Shown: positions 19,265-28,695 of the stretch, piece after piece
How positions within the stretch are numbered: position 1 is the stretch's first letter
How the letters are laid out: each line of letters starts with the position of its first letter
From: Gemmatimonadaceae bacterium
GTDB taxonomy: Bacteria > Gemmatimonadota > Gemmatimonadetes > Gemmatimonadales > Gemmatimonadaceae
Assembly (NCBI GenBank): GCA_022843265.1
Contig: JALHNZ010000032.1
Location: 1-38,835, forward strand
Length of the DNA stretch: 38,835 bases
Reading direction: 5' to 3'
Position numbers and translations under genes: made by a program
Notes under the pieces: generated by a model
What the model saw: only the letters and a program-made list of their open reading frames with translations
Databases searched by the model: none
Told to the model about the DNA's origin: nothing

Positions 19265-20631
19265 CCGTCACGCTCTCGCCGATTGGCAGCCCCTCGCCAG
19301 CGCTCCTCGCTGACGAACCCGCTGATCTGTGGACAGTACCGCTGCCTCCGCTTCCCGTCACAGGTCAGCGCCGCACGATTGCGCGCGCGATCGAAGTGTC
19401 GGGCATCGGATTGCATCTCGGACAGCAGTGTCGGCTTGAGTTTCGTCCGGCGGCCACCGGTACTGGCGTGGTGTTTCGGCGACGCGATCAGCCCGATGTG
19501 GCTCCCATTCCGGCGCTGGTGCGTGTTGCCGTTGACGCGGAGCGTCGAACGCAACTTGGCTCCGGCAGCTCAGCCTTGCACACGGTGGAGCATGTGCTGG
19601 CTGCGGTGGGCGCGCTGTGCCTCGATGACCTTGAGATTGTGATGGACGCATCCGAGCCGCCGATTATGGATGGCAGTGCGGCGCCGTTTCTGGCGGCGCT
19701 GGCCGAGGCCGGGGTGGTGGCGAACGGTGGGCGACCGGACTGGCTGGTGCTGCGGCGACCGCTGCGCGTCGTAGACGGGGACTCGGTCTATGAGGCCGAG
19801 CCGAGTATGGATCTCTCGCTCGATGTGCGGATTGCATTTCCGCACCCGTTGATTGGCGAACAGGAAGGAGTCTATCATGTCACGCCCGCGCTGTTCGCGC
19901 GCGAGCTGGCGCATGCGCGCACGTTCGGTTTCATGCACGAAGTCGAGGCGTTACGTGCTTCCGGACTCATTCAGGGTGCGTCGCTGGACAACGCCGTGGT
20001 ATTGGACGCGGATGGACTGCGCAGCGGTCCGCTGCGGTGGGCCGACGAGTTCGTGCGCCACAAGGCGCTTGACTGTGTTGGAGATCTGGTTCTGGCCGGC
20101 GCGCGAGTGCGCGCAAAAATTATTGCTCATCGCCCGAGTCATCGCGGTACGGTCGCGTTTGTTCGGGAGCTCGTTCGCACCGCTGTGCGGGAGTCCGCCG
20201 TGTATACCGTCGAAGACATCATGCAGGTGCTGCCGCACCGCTATCCGTTTCTGCTCGTCGATCGCATTCTTGAGATCGAAGAAGGCAAACGTATTGTCGG
20301 GCTCAAGAACGTCACAATCAACGAGCCGTTCTTTCAGGGGCATTTTCCCGGGCATCCGATCATGCCGGGCGTGCTGATTGTCGAGGCCATGGCGCAAGTT
20401 GGCGGCATGCTGCTGATGCGCACGATTGAAGACCCCGGCAGCAAGGTGGTGTACTTCATGTCGCTCGACAACATCAAGTTTCGTCGGCCGGTAAAGCCTG
20501 GCGATCAGATTCGCTTTGAGCTCGAAGTACTGCAGTTGCGTGGGAGCATCTGCAAGATGCGTGGTGTCGGGTATGTGGACGGAGAGGTCGTCGCGCAGGC
20601 CGATATGGCTGCGATGATTCGCGATCGATGA
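19261..20631 (+). CDS. lpxC-fabZ: Bifunctional LpxC deacetylase / FabZ dehydratase
   Basis: One 456-residue chain joins two enzymes. The LpxC half (about 36-310) is the zinc deacetylase for the committed step of lipid A synthesis: HTVEH at 107-111 (E110, zinc ligand H111) and HKALD at 267-271 (H267, D271). The FabZ half (about 315-456) is the 3-hydroxyacyl-ACP dehydratase, with catalytic H361 in [10 protein letters not shown] and E375 in LIVEAMAQ. The halves compete for the same acyl-ACP pool, so the fusion fixes their ratio. Such fusions are known from Bacteroidota and some other phyla. About 35 extra residues precede the LpxC domain. The gene overlaps lpxD and lpxA at ATGA. Confidence 0.96.
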   Translation: MTVTLSPIGSPSPALLADEPADLWTVPLPPLPVTGQRRTIARAIEVSGIGLHLGQQCRLEFRPAATGTGVVFRRRDQPDVAPIPALVRVAVDAERRTQLGSGSSALHTVEHVLAAVGALCLDDLEIVMDASEPPIMDGSAAPFLAALAEAGVVANGGRPDWLVLRRPLRVVDGDSVYEAEPSMDLSLDVRIAFPHPLIGEQEGVYHVTPALFARELAHARTFGFMHEVEALRASGLIQGASLDNAVVLDADGLRSGPLRWADEFVRHKALDCVGDLVLAGARVRAKIIAHRPSHRGTVAFVRELVRTAVRESAVYTVEDIMQVLPHRYPFLLVDRILEIEEGKRIVGLKNVTINEPFFQGHFPGHPIMPGVLIVEAMAQVGGMLLMRTIEDPGSKVVYFMSLDNIKFRRPVKPGDQIRFELEVLQLRGSICKMRGVGYVDGEVVAQADMAAMIRDR

Positions 20632-21404
20632 CGGCTCGCATTCACGCAACCGCTTTGGTTGACGCTTCGGCGCAGCTTGGCGCCGACGTGGAGATTGGAG
20701 CGTGGGCGATCGTTGGTCCGCGATGCGTGGTTGGCGACGGATCGGTGATTGCGCCGCGCGCCACGTTGGAGCGCGATGTTACACTGGGCCAGCGCGTGAA
20801 AGTCGGGATCGGCGCGGTGCTGGGCGGTGATCCGCAGGATCTCAAGTATCGGGGCGAAGACACGCGCGTTGAGATTGGTGATGATTCGGCAATTCGCGAG
20901 TACGTCACCATCAATCGTGCCACGTCGCATTCGTGGGTGACCAAAGTGGGGCGCGGCTGTTTTGTCATGAGCTACGTGCACTTGGCGCATGATTGTCAGC
21001 TCGGCGACGGCGTGATGATCTCCAACGGCACGCAGCTCGCGGGTCACGTGGTTGTGGAAGATCGTGCCACGATTTCCGGACTGTGCGCCGCGCATCAGTT
21101 TGTTCGCATCGGCGCGCACGCGTTTGTTGGCGGGTGCTCGCGCGTGGCGCAGGACGTACCGCCGTACGTGAAGGCCGTGGGCAATCCCGTCAAGCTGTTC
21201 GGATTGAACAGCGTGGGCTTGCAGCGCAGTGGCTTTTCCGAACCGGCGGTCAAGGAGCTCAAGCGCGCGTATCGATTGCTGTTTCGTTCGGAACACAATG
21301 TGTCGCAGGGTCTGGTGCGTGCGCGCGCTGAATGTGAATCCCTTCCCGAAGTCACGCGTTTTCTCGACTTCATTGAGCATAGCGAACGGGGCGTGGGGTT
21401 CTGA
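20628..21404 (+). CDS. lpxA: UDP-N-acetylglucosamine acyltransferase LpxA
   Basis: LpxA starts lipid A synthesis by adding a 3-hydroxyacyl chain to UDP-GlcNAc (or its 3-amino analogue). The 258-residue protein is a hexapeptide-repeat beta-helix (about 1-185) with a helical C-terminus. The catalytic His is H121 in HLAHDCQLG. G169 in VGGCSR aligns with E. coli G173, the residue that sets chain length; Gly there suggests a long chain of about 14 carbons (inference). It overlaps lpxC-fabZ at ATGA and the next gene by one base. Confidence 0.96.
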   Translation: MTARIHATALVDASAQLGADVEIGAWAIVGPRCVVGDGSVIAPRATLERDVTLGQRVKVGIGAVLGGDPQDLKYRGEDTRVEIGDDSAIREYVTINRATSHSWVTKVGRGCFVMSYVHLAHDCQLGDGVMISNGTQLAGHVVVEDRATISGLCAAHQFVRIGAHAFVGGCSRVAQDVPPYVKAVGNPVKLFGLNSVGLQRSGFSEPAVKELKRAYRLLFRSEHNVSQGLVRARAECESLPEVTRFLDFIEHSERGVGF

Positions 21405-22420
21405 TGACGACGCGAATCGGGGTGATTGGTGCCGGTGCGCTCGGTCAGCATCACGTGCGTATTCTGCGGGATCTTGCGGGCGAGCGGTTCGTGGGGCTGT
21501 ACGATGCGCATGCCGGTCGAGCGGCGGCGATCGCCGAACAACTGGGTGTGGTCGCGCACCCAACGCTCGATTCGTTGCTTGTGGCGTCCGACGCCGTATC
21601 AATTGTGGTGCCGACCACGGCGCACTTTGCGGTGGCCTCGGCCGCGATTGCCAGCGGCTGTCATGTGTTCGTGGAAAAGCCGTTTACCGTCACGCTCGAC
21701 GAAGCCGATGAGTTGTTGTCCATGGCGCAGACGGCGGGCCGGCTGGTGCAGGTTGGGCACGTCGAGCGCTTTAACCGTGCCGTTCGCGCGGCGCTGCCAT
21801 ATGTGGACTCGCCGCGGTTCATTGAAAGTGATCGACTGGCACCATTCAATCCGCGTGGCTCCGATGTGGCGGTCGTGCTTGACCTGATGATTCACGACAT
21901 TGATCTGGTGCGCACGCTCGTTGGTGAGCGCGTGACCGATGTACAGGCGACGGGCATTCCGGTGCTCACGCCGCAGCTCGATATTGCCAACGCGCGATTG
22001 GTCTTTGCCAATGGTGCGGTGGCCAACGTGACCGCCAGTCGCGTGTCGCGCGAACGTGTGCGCAAGTTGCGACTCTTTCAGCGTAGTGGTTACCTGTCGC
22101 TCGATCTCGCGGCGGGCAGTGGCGAGTTCTTCCGCATGCGTCGCGATCTCGATCCGGCGACACTGGCGGCGCAGCCGCGTGCGCTCGAAGAGTTCGTGGA
22201 GCGCATTGCGCTGACGGCACCCGAAGCGGAACCGCTGTGGATAGAACTTTCGCAGTTCATTGAAGCGATTGAAGGACGTGCGCCGGTCGCTGTGTCTGGC
22301 GAAGAAGGGCGCGAGGCGTTGTCGGTCGCGCTGCGCATCATGCGAGAGATTGAGCGCACGTTGCCTAGCATGCAAGCGCCGTCCGGATTGACCGCCGATC
22401 GGGAACGCGCTGGTGCGTGA
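21404..22420 (+). CDS. Gfo/Idh/MocA-family oxidoreductase, possible GnnA-like sugar dehydrogenase
   Basis: An NAD(P)-dependent sugar oxidoreductase of 338 residues. The Rossmann motif is GAGALG (9-14), the family lysine is in EKP (91-93), and GHVERFN (118-124) and MIHDIDLV (162-169) mark the catalytic domain. It lies between lpxA and lpxB with overlaps on both sides, so it very likely acts on a lipid A precursor. In Acidithiobacillus ferrooxidans, GnnA (same family) oxidises the 3'' position of UDP-GlcNAc and GnnB transaminates it; both genes lie between lpxA and lpxB. No gnnB is present here. The family call is secure; the substrate is inferred. Confidence 0.88.
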   Translation: MTTRIGVIGAGALGQHHVRILRDLAGERFVGLYDAHAGRAAAIAEQLGVVAHPTLDSLLVASDAVSIVVPTTAHFAVASAAIASGCHVFVEKPFTVTLDEADELLSMAQTAGRLVQVGHVERFNRAVRAALPYVDSPRFIESDRLAPFNPRGSDVAVVLDLMIHDIDLVRTLVGERVTDVQATGIPVLTPQLDIANARLVFANGAVANVTASRVSRERVRKLRLFQRSGYLSLDLAAGSGEFFRMRRDLDPATLAAQPRALEEFVERIALTAPEAEPLWIELSQFIEAIEGRAPVAVSGEEGREALSVALRIMREIERTLPSMQAPSGLTADRERAGA

Positions 22421-23525
22421 AATTCTGTTTGTCGTCGGGGAACCCTCTGGCGATTTACACGCGGGGAAAGTGGCGACCGCGCTGCGTGTCGCGCAGCCGG
22501 AGCGACCGCTCGTGGGTGTCGGTGGTGAGCGGATGCGCGCGGCTGGCGTACAACTGCTGGAGCACAGTGAAAATCTCGCAGCCATCGGCTTCACCGAAGT
22601 CGTGCGTCATATCCCGCGACACTTTGCGTTGTTGCGCACGCTCAAAAAACGACTAACCTCGGGGAACGTGGGCCTGGTCGTGCTCATGGACTATCCCGGT
22701 TTCAACATGCGCGTTGCGGAAGCCGCGTATCTGGCCGGTGTGCCCGTGCTCTATTACATCACACCGCAAGTGTGGGCGTGGGGAGCCGATCGTTTGCCAA
22801 AGCTTGCCCGGTGGGTGAGCAAGGCGGCGGTGATTCTCCCCTTTGAGGAGGCGTTGCTGCGCCAACACGGAGTGGACGCCACGTTTGTGGGTCACCCGTT
22901 GCTCGACCGCGCATCCGAACTCCCAGAGCCTGCGGCGGCGCGAGCGCAACTGGGGCTCGATCCGCACGCACCCGTGTTGGCCGTGTTTCCTGGAAGTCGA
23001 GGCAGTGAACTGGCGCGACATCTCGATCCGTTCGTCGCGACGGCCAGGACGCTCCAACAACGGCATCCCGCATTGCAAGTGATCGTCAGTGGCGCGCCGG
23101 GCATTTCCATCGATGCGGCGCGCTGTCCGTTTCCGGTGGTGCGCGGGCAGTCCTTTGCCGTGCTGCGCGCGGCCACCGCCGGCCTGCTCAAGAGCGGGAC
23201 GACAACGCTTGAAGCGGCAGTCGCGGGCTTGCCACACATCGTTGCCTATCGTACGAGCGCGATCAGCTACGCCATCGCACGACGCGTGGTGAAAATTCCC
23301 AACATCGGTCTCGTGAATGTGGTGGCGGGCCGCACCGTGTCCCGCGAGTTTGTGCAGGACGCGATCGTGCCCGACCGCATGGCGGATGCGCTCGAACCGC
23401 TGCTTGATCTGACGAGTACTGAACGACGGGCGGCCCTGCAAGGGCTGGCGGATGTGCGAGCGAAGCTTGGAACGCCCGGTGCATCCGAACGCGCGGCCGC
23501 TTTCGCGTTGAGTCTGGTCGAATGA
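22413..23525 (+). CDS. lpxB: Lipid-A-disaccharide synthase LpxB
   Basis: LpxB joins UDP-2,3-diacylglucosamine and lipid X into the lipid A disaccharide. The 370-residue glycosyltransferase (GT19) has GEPSGD (9-14) at the N-terminus, MDYPGFNMRVA (about 92-102), the YYITPQVWAWG family block (about 114-124), FVGHPLLD in the linker and LLKSGTTTLEA (about 256-266) in the UDP-binding half. The GTG start lies 8 bases inside the preceding gene. The gene overlaps the DUF374 gene at ATGA. Confidence 0.95.
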   Translation: MREILFVVGEPSGDLHAGKVATALRVAQPERPLVGVGGERMRAAGVQLLEHSENLAAIGFTEVVRHIPRHFALLRTLKKRLTSGNVGLVVLMDYPGFNMRVAEAAYLAGVPVLYYITPQVWAWGADRLPKLARWVSKAAVILPFEEALLRQHGVDATFVGHPLLDRASELPEPAAARAQLGLDPHAPVLAVFPGSRGSELARHLDPFVATARTLQQRHPALQVIVSGAPGISIDAARCPFPVVRGQSFAVLRAATAGLLKSGTTTLEAAVAGLPHIVAYRTSAISYAIARRVVKIPNIGLVNVVAGRTVSREFVQDAIVPDRMADALEPLLDLTSTERRAALQGLADVRAKLGTPGASERAAAFALSLVE

Positions 23526-24208
23526 CTGCGACGCCGCTGAACTGGCGCTCGCGCGTGCTCGTTCGGCTTGGCACGTGGGTCATCCGCGTGTTGTCGGCCA
23601 CGTGGCGCGTGCGGACACACGGGTACGTTCCACCCCGCGTGCGACGGGATCGCGGTGAACCGCCGGTGGTCTACAGCGTGTGGCACGGACAGTTGTTGCA
23701 AGCACTGCGCATGTTGCGCTATGAACCCGTCACGGCGCTCGTCTCTGAGCATCGTGACGGCGAGCTGATCGCGCGCGTGCTCGATACGTTCGGGATCACC
23801 ACAACGCGCGGTTCGTCCACGCGCGGCGGAACGCGTGCGTTGCTCGAACTCGTGAAGGTGGTGCGAGACCAGCGAGCTGTAGTCCTCACGCCCGACGGGC
23901 CACGCGGCCCTCGTCGCAAAATGGCGCCGGGAATCTTGCTCATTGCCCAACGCACCGGCGCGCCGTTTGTGCCCCTTGTGTTTCATACCGACCGCCTGTG
24001 GCGCCTGAAGAGCTGGGATCAGTTTGAAATACCGAAACCATTTGCCCGGATTACGGTGGTGTGTGGTCCGGCGCAGCATGTCGAGGCCGAGTCGGGTCGT
24101 GATGCTGCGGCCTTGGCCTCGGTGTTTGAAGCGTACATGGAAGACGCGCTGTCGCAATGCATTGCGATTCACGAGGGACGCATGCACGTCTACGACGCCG
24201 CATCATGA
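23522..24208 (+). CDS. DUF374 lysophospholipid acyltransferase-family protein
   Basis: A 228-residue protein of the DUF374 branch of the LPLAT acyltransferases. Visible motifs are the short membrane-like N-terminus (VLVRLGTWVIRVL), VWHGQLLQAL (about 53-62), VSEHRDGEL (about 74-82), TRGSSTRGG (about 95-103) and TPDGPRGP (123-130). Proteins of this group are proposed to add secondary acyl chains to lipid A; from memory, the Helicobacter/Campylobacter enzyme LpxJ is of this kind. Sitting between lpxB and lpxK, and with no LpxL/LpxM in the window, a late lipid A acyltransferase role is reasonable but inferred. It overlaps both neighbours at ATGA. Confidence 0.85.
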   Translation: MTATPLNWRSRVLVRLGTWVIRVLSATWRVRTHGYVPPRVRRDRGEPPVVYSVWHGQLLQALRMLRYEPVTALVSEHRDGELIARVLDTFGITTTRGSSTRGGTRALLELVKVVRDQRAVVLTPDGPRGPRRKMAPGILLIAQRTGAPFVPLVFHTDRLWRLKSWDQFEIPKPFARITVVCGPAQHVEAESGRDAAALASVFEAYMEDALSQCIAIHEGRMHVYDAAS

Positions 24209-25287
24209 CGCTCGCCGGCGCCGCCGATTGGGTCTGGCACGATCGAGGTGCCACGGCCGCGATTGCGCGCGCGGCGCTTTCGCCGCTCTCGTCGCTGTTT
24301 GGTGTGGTCGTGGCATCTCGGAATCGCGGTTTTGACAGGGGCGATGATGTGCTTCCCGTTGCCCTGCCTGCACTCAGTGTTGGCAATCTGACCGTTGGCG
24401 GCACTGGAAAAACGCCAGTCGCCGCGTGGTGCGTGGCCCAACTCCGTGAGCGGGGAGCGCGACCTGCGCTGGTCATGCGCGGGTACGGCGACGACGAGTG
24501 GCGCGTACACGGCCTGTTGAATCCCGGCGCGAACGTGATTGCGGATGTTGATCGGGTGCGGGGCATCGCCACGGCGGCCAGCGACGGTGCCGATTGTGCG
24601 GTGCTCGACGACGCATTCCAGCATCGCCGCGCGAGCCGCGTGGCGGACCTCGTACTGCTGTCTGCGGACGCCTGGAGCGGTGCGGTGCACGTGCTGCCCA
24701 GCGGGCCCTGGCGTGAGCCGATGACGTCGCTTCGCCGCGCAACGGCCGCCGTGATCACCATCAAGGGCGCACGCGGCGAGTCACAGCTCTCGGCGGTGCG
24801 CCAAGCCGTCGCGGCGGCGGCGCCCGATGTGCCTGTGGCCGTTGTGGCGATCGTAGCGGCAGGACTGCGCGAGGTGGCGTCTGGAGCGGCGGTGGAGGGG
24901 CTGGGAGGCCCTGAGCAGCCCCTCGCGAGCCTGGACGGTCAGGCCGTCACCTTGGTCAGTGCGATTGCCGCGCCCGCAGCATTTGAAGACATGATCGCGG
25001 CGCAGGGGGCGTACGTGGTCGCACGTCGCTACCCGGACCATCACACGTTCACGCGGCGGGACATTGAGGACATGCTGCGCGCTGTCAAGCCGTCAGAGCG
25101 GTTTGTCTGCACGCTGAAAGATGCTGTCAAGCTTGCACCCGTATGGCCTCGCGCCGCTCCGCCCCTGTGGTATGTTTCGCAGACCATCGAGGTACGCGTC
25201 GGCCTGGACGTATTGCACAATGCCTTCGAACGGGTATTGGCAGCGCGTCCGCATCCGAATGCACCCTCACGCCCCAATGCCGGCTGA
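24205..25287 (+). CDS. lpxK: Tetraacyldisaccharide 4'-kinase LpxK
   Basis: LpxK phosphorylates the lipid A disaccharide at the inner membrane. The 360-residue protein has a P-loop in [15 protein letters not shown] (about 57-71), the ALVMRGYG block (about 89-96) and [18 protein letters not shown] (about 134-151). I chose ATG 24205, which gives an ATGA overlap with the preceding gene and starts [11 protein letters not shown]; the longer ATG 24157 would add Arg-rich residues from another frame. It is the last lpx gene of the run; gdhA follows after 20 bases. Confidence 0.94.
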   Translation: MTLAGAADWVWHDRGATAAIARAALSPLSSLFGVVVASRNRGFDRGDDVLPVALPALSVGNLTVGGTGKTPVAAWCVAQLRERGARPALVMRGYGDDEWRVHGLLNPGANVIADVDRVRGIATAASDGADCAVLDDAFQHRRASRVADLVLLSADAWSGAVHVLPSGPWREPMTSLRRATAAVITIKGARGESQLSAVRQAVAAAAPDVPVAVVAIVAAGLREVASGAAVEGLGGPEQPLASLDGQAVTLVSAIAAPAAFEDMIAAQGAYVVARRYPDHHTFTRRDIEDMLRAVKPSERFVCTLKDAVKLAPVWPRAAPPLWYVSQTIEVRVGLDVLHNAFERVLAARPHPNAPSRPNAG

Positions 25288-25307
25288 GCCGGCCCCTCCT
25301 CTGCCGT

Positions 25308-26615
25308 ATGGCCATCGACCTCCGACTCCCCACCGATTCGATCGTCCACCCGGACAAAGATCGGTTTCTGAACGAAGACAATCCGTTCGAAGCCATGATG
25401 TCGCGCTTCGATCGTGCCGCCGAACTGCTCGATCTTGAGCCCGGCATTTATCGCATCCTCCGGCATCCGGAAAAGCAGCTCATCGTGTCCGTTCCGGTGC
25501 AGCTTGACAGCGGTGATGTGGAAGTGTTCACGGGTTATCGCGTGGTGTACAACTCGTCGCGCGGACCGTCCAAGGGCGGTATCCGCTTTGACATGAACGT
25601 CACGCTGGAAGAAGTCAAAGCCCTCGCGGCGTGGATGACGTGGAAGTGCGCCGTGGTGAACCTGCCTTTTGGTGGCGCCAAGGGCGGCGTGATCTGCGAT
25701 CCGCACAAAATGAGCATCGGGGAACTCGAGCGGCTCACGCGCCGCTACACGAGCGGCATCATGCAGTTGCTCGGCCCCGACACCGACGTGCCGGCACCCG
25801 ATGTGAACACCAACGAACGTGTCATGGCCTGGGTCATGGACACATACTCCATGCGTGTGGGTCGCACCGAGAACGCGGTGGTCACCGGCAAGCCGATCGA
25901 AATGGGCGGCTCATATGGCCGTCGTGAAGCAACGGGGCGCGGCTGTATGCTCGTGATCCGTGAGGCCATGGAGCACCTCGGGTTGCCCATGCAGGGTGCG
26001 ACGGTGGCGGTGCAGGGCTTCGGCAATGTGGGTTCGGTCGCGGCGCGGTTGCTCACGCGCGAAGGTTGCAAAGTGGTCGCGATTGGAGATCGTTTTACCG
26101 GCATGCACAACGCCAAGGGCATCGATGTGGATGCGGCGATTGCGTGGGTCAGTGAACACCGCACGCTCGAAGGCTTTCCGGGCGGCGATCCGATCGACAA
26201 CGAAACGTTGCTCACGCTCGACGTGGACATTCTCGTGCCCGCGGCCATGGAGAATGTCATCACCACGAAAGTTGCGCCAAAGATTCGCGCCAAGGTGATG
26301 TGCGAGGGGGCCAATGGTCCGACGACCGCCGCCGCCGATCCGATTCTCGACGCAAAGGGCGTGTTTGTGATTCCTGACATTCTGGCCAACGCGGGCGGCG
26401 TGACGGTGTCGTACTTCGAGTGGGTGCAGGATCGGATGGGCTACTTCTGGTCGGAAGACATTGTGAACGAGCGGCTCGCCGACATTATGACGCGAAGCTT
26501 CCGTGACGTGCTGCAGTTGGCCACGCAGCACAACGTGAACATGCGCACGGCGGCGTACATGCTCTCGATCAGTCGAGTCGCAACCGTGCACCGTCTGCGC
26601 GGTATCTACGCCTGA
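25308..26615 (+). CDS. gdhA: Glu/Leu/Phe/Val-type dehydrogenase, likely glutamate dehydrogenase
   Basis: It interconverts glutamate and 2-oxoglutarate plus ammonia. The 435-residue product has the substrate domain with [11 protein letters not shown] (about 84-94), catalytic-site block [14 protein letters not shown] (about 118-131) and the Rossmann motif VQGFGNVGS (about 229-237). Its size and composition resemble NAD-type hexameric glutamate dehydrogenases. ATG 25308 was chosen because upstream codons overlap lpxK in another frame. The 20-base gap after lpxK suggests read-through from the envelope operon. Confidence 0.92.
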   Translation: MAIDLRLPTDSIVHPDKDRFLNEDNPFEAMMSRFDRAAELLDLEPGIYRILRHPEKQLIVSVPVQLDSGDVEVFTGYRVVYNSSRGPSKGGIRFDMNVTLEEVKALAAWMTWKCAVVNLPFGGAKGGVICDPHKMSIGELERLTRRYTSGIMQLLGPDTDVPAPDVNTNERVMAWVMDTYSMRVGRTENAVVTGKPIEMGGSYGRREATGRGCMLVIREAMEHLGLPMQGATVAVQGFGNVGSVAARLLTREGCKVVAIGDRFTGMHNAKGIDVDAAIAWVSEHRTLEGFPGGDPIDNETLLTLDVDILVPAAMENVITTKVAPKIRAKVMCEGANGPTTAAADPILDAKGVFVIPDILANAGGVTVSYFEWVQDRMGYFWSEDIVNERLADIMTRSFRDVLQLATQHNVNMRTAAYMLSISRVATVHRLRGIYA

Positions 26616-26633
26616 GCACCGGACCGGCTCGCC

Positions 26634-27098
26634 GTGCGTGTCGCCGTCCTTGTGGTGGGCCGTGCCAAGGCGGGCGGCCTGGCCGACGCGATTGCGGAGT
26701 ACGAAACACGTGCGGCGCGGTACTGGCCGCTGGATGTGCATGAAGTGAAGGAAGAATCATCGCGCTCCCGCACCGCGGAGCACGTGAAGGCTGCCGAGGG
26801 CGAACGTTTGCTTGCCCGCGTGTCACCGGGAGCGCGTGTGATTGCGTGTGATCCAGGCGGTGAGGAGCTCGATTCTGCGCAGTTCGCCGCGCTGCTCGGT
26901 TCCGCACGGGACACTGCCACGGACACGACGTTCGTGATTGGTGGCGCACACGGTCTCGGCGATTTCGTGCTCTCCCGTGCATCGCGCCGGTTGAGCCTTG
27001 CGCCGTGGACACTGCCGCATGAACTGGCCAGACTGGTATTGGCCGAACAGCTCTACCGCGCTGGCACGATTGCGCGGGGTGAACCGTACCACAAGTGA
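26634..27098 (+). CDS. rlmH: 23S rRNA pseudouridine-1915 N3-methyltransferase RlmH
   Basis: RlmH methylates pseudouridine 1915 of 23S rRNA in assembled ribosomes. The 154-residue protein matches the E. coli length (155). The SPOUT-fold features are FVIGGAHGLG (about 102-111), in the SAM-binding knot, and the C-terminal PHELARLVLAEQLYRAGTI...PYHK. The GTG start is 18 bases after gdhA. bshC begins one base after its stop. Confidence 0.95.
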   Translation: MRVAVLVVGRAKAGGLADAIAEYETRAARYWPLDVHEVKEESSRSRTAEHVKAAEGERLLARVSPGARVIACDPGGEELDSAQFAALLGSARDTATDTTFVIGGAHGLGDFVLSRASRRLSLAPWTLPHELARLVLAEQLYRAGTIARGEPYHK

Positions 27099-27099
27099 T

Positions 27100-28695
27100 A
27101 TGTCGGCCAACGTGACAGCAACAGATTCTCTTCGCATTGACAATGCCACTCTCGGTGGCTCTGCGCTCTCGCGTGCCATCCAGCAAGCGGTGGTGCCCGG
27201 CGCGTGGCACACGCGCGCACCGTCGTCACCTGCAGAATGGCGCGCGCACGCAGACAGCGTGCGTGAGTCGTTTGCTACGCAGCCCGACTGGTTGGAGGCG
27301 CTGCACGGCGCGTTTGGACCCATCACACACACGCGAGCGCGACAGCGCCTGGCGGACGCCGCGCGCGACGGTGTGGTGGTGACGACAGGACAGCAACCGG
27401 GCTTGTTCGGCGGCCCCGCGTACACGATGACCAAAGCGTTATCAGCGTTGGCACTCGCCGATGAGTTGTCCGCGCAGCTTCGCATCCCGGTGGCTGCAGT
27501 GTTCTGGGCCGCCACTGACGATGCCGACTGGAAGGAAGCCGCAGTCACACACGTGGTGGGTCACAGCGGTCTCGACCAACTCATGCTCGCCGGACCGGCC
27601 ACGGAAGGCGTTGCGATGTCGGATGTGCCACTGGGCGATCTGACGAACCAGCGCGCGGCCTTGCGTGCGGCGTGTGGCTCCGTGTCAGATCCGCTGGTGC
27701 TCGACTTGATCGATGCGGCGTACACAGATGGTGCCACCGTTGGGAGTGCGTACGTCACCTGGCTGCGATCGGTGCTTGAACCACTCGGCATTGTCGTACT
27801 TGATGCATCGCATGCGGCCCTACGAGCAGCGGCACACCCCGTATTGCAGCGTGCCCTGTCGCACGCGGCATCAATAGACCGCGCGTTGGCTGAGCGTGGT
27901 TCCGAGATTCAGGCGGCCGGTTTTCTGCCGCAGGTTGAGGCAGTCGCGGATTTGTCGCTGGTGTTTGAAACGACAGAGGGCGTGCGAAGCCGCATTCCGC
28001 TCGCCACGGCCAGCGAACGCGTGTCGCACGCGCCGATCGGCTCACTCGGCGCGAATGTGCTGTTGCGACCCGTGCTCGAACGCGCGCTGATGCCAACCGT
28101 TGCGTACGTCGCGGGGCCGGGTGAGCTCGCCTACTTCGCACAAGTCAGTGCGGTGGCCGATGGTGCGCAGCTGGCGCGGCCGGTCGCGGTGCCGCGTTGG
28201 AGCGCGACGTGGCGCGAGCCACACGTGGACCGTGTACTTGAGCGATTGGGCGCCACTGATGACGAGCTGCGCGCACCATACGAACTCGAAGCGCGGCTCG
28301 CGCGCGCGGCCATGGATCGTGATGTCACCGATGCGATGGAGCGCTTGCGCGTCACGATTGATGCGCAAATTGCCGCGTTGGCGAGTGCCGTGGCCGCCGA
28401 TGATTCACTCGTGCACGAAACGGTTGTGGAAGGGCTGGCGCGCGATATGTCGCATCGGTTGACCCGTGTTGAACGTCGCTTGCTGGCGGCGGTCAAACGT
28501 CGCACCAACGAGACCACACGTGATATCGCGGTGGCGCGCGCGGCGATTGTGCCGAACGGTTCGTCGCCTGAGCGTGTGTTGTCGCTTGTGCCCGTGCTGG
28601 CGCGACACGGTTTGCAAGTGCTTGGGCTCATGCGAGAGAAAGCGGCCGAGCATGCCAATGCGCTGGTGAACGGGGGCGCCTCGACCGCGCTGTGA
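27100..28695 (+). CDS. bshC: BshC, putative cysteine-adding enzyme of bacillithiol synthesis
   Basis: BshC is thought to ligate cysteine to GlcN-malate, giving the thiol bacillithiol. The 531-residue length is usual for the family. Family blocks are VVTTGQQPGLFGGPAYTMTK (about 90-109), PVAAVFWAATDDADWKEA (about 129-146) and the charged helical C-terminus. ATG 27100 gives MSANVTATDSL; the frame is open further back but that part overlaps rlmH. bshA and bshB are not in the window. BshC in an outer-membrane bacterium is consistent with reports of bacillithiol outside Firmicutes. Confidence 0.9.
   Translation: MSANVTATDSLRIDNATLGGSALSRAIQQAVVPGAWHTRAPSSPAEWRAHADSVRESFATQPDWLEALHGAFGPITHTRARQRLADAARDGVVVTTGQQPGLFGGPAYTMTKALSALALADELSAQLRIPVAAVFWAATDDADWKEAAVTHVVGHSGLDQLMLAGPATEGVAMSDVPLGDLTNQRAALRAACGSVSDPLVLDLIDAAYTDGATVGSAYVTWLRSVLEPLGIVVLDASHAALRAAAHPVLQRALSHAASIDRALAERGSEIQAAGFLPQVEAVADLSLVFETTEGVRSRIPLATASERVSHAPIGSLGANVLLRPVLERALMPTVAYVAGPGELAYFAQVSAVADGAQLARPVAVPRWSATWREPHVDRVLERLGATDDELRAPYELEARLARAAMDRDVTDAMERLRVTIDAQIAALASAVAADDSLVHETVVEGLARDMSHRLTRVERRLLAAVKRRTNETTRDIAVARAAIVPNGSSPERVLSLVPVLARHGLQVLGLMREKAAEHANALVNGGASTAL

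Noticed and set aside
20505-21602. Long antisense open frame (365 codons) opposite lpxA
   Set aside because: It is the shadow of lpxC-fabZ, lpxA and the oxidoreductase in a GC-rich genome. Its translation is rich in Arg/His with no domain, while the + strand genes have clear motifs. Other long antisense frames (9047-9943, 12173-13222, 35106-35999) were rejected for the same reason.
24157-24204. Upstream ATG for lpxK
   Set aside because: It adds 16 Arg/His-rich residues read from the DUF374 gene in another frame. ATG 24205 gives the usual ATGA coupling and the normal LpxK N-terminus.
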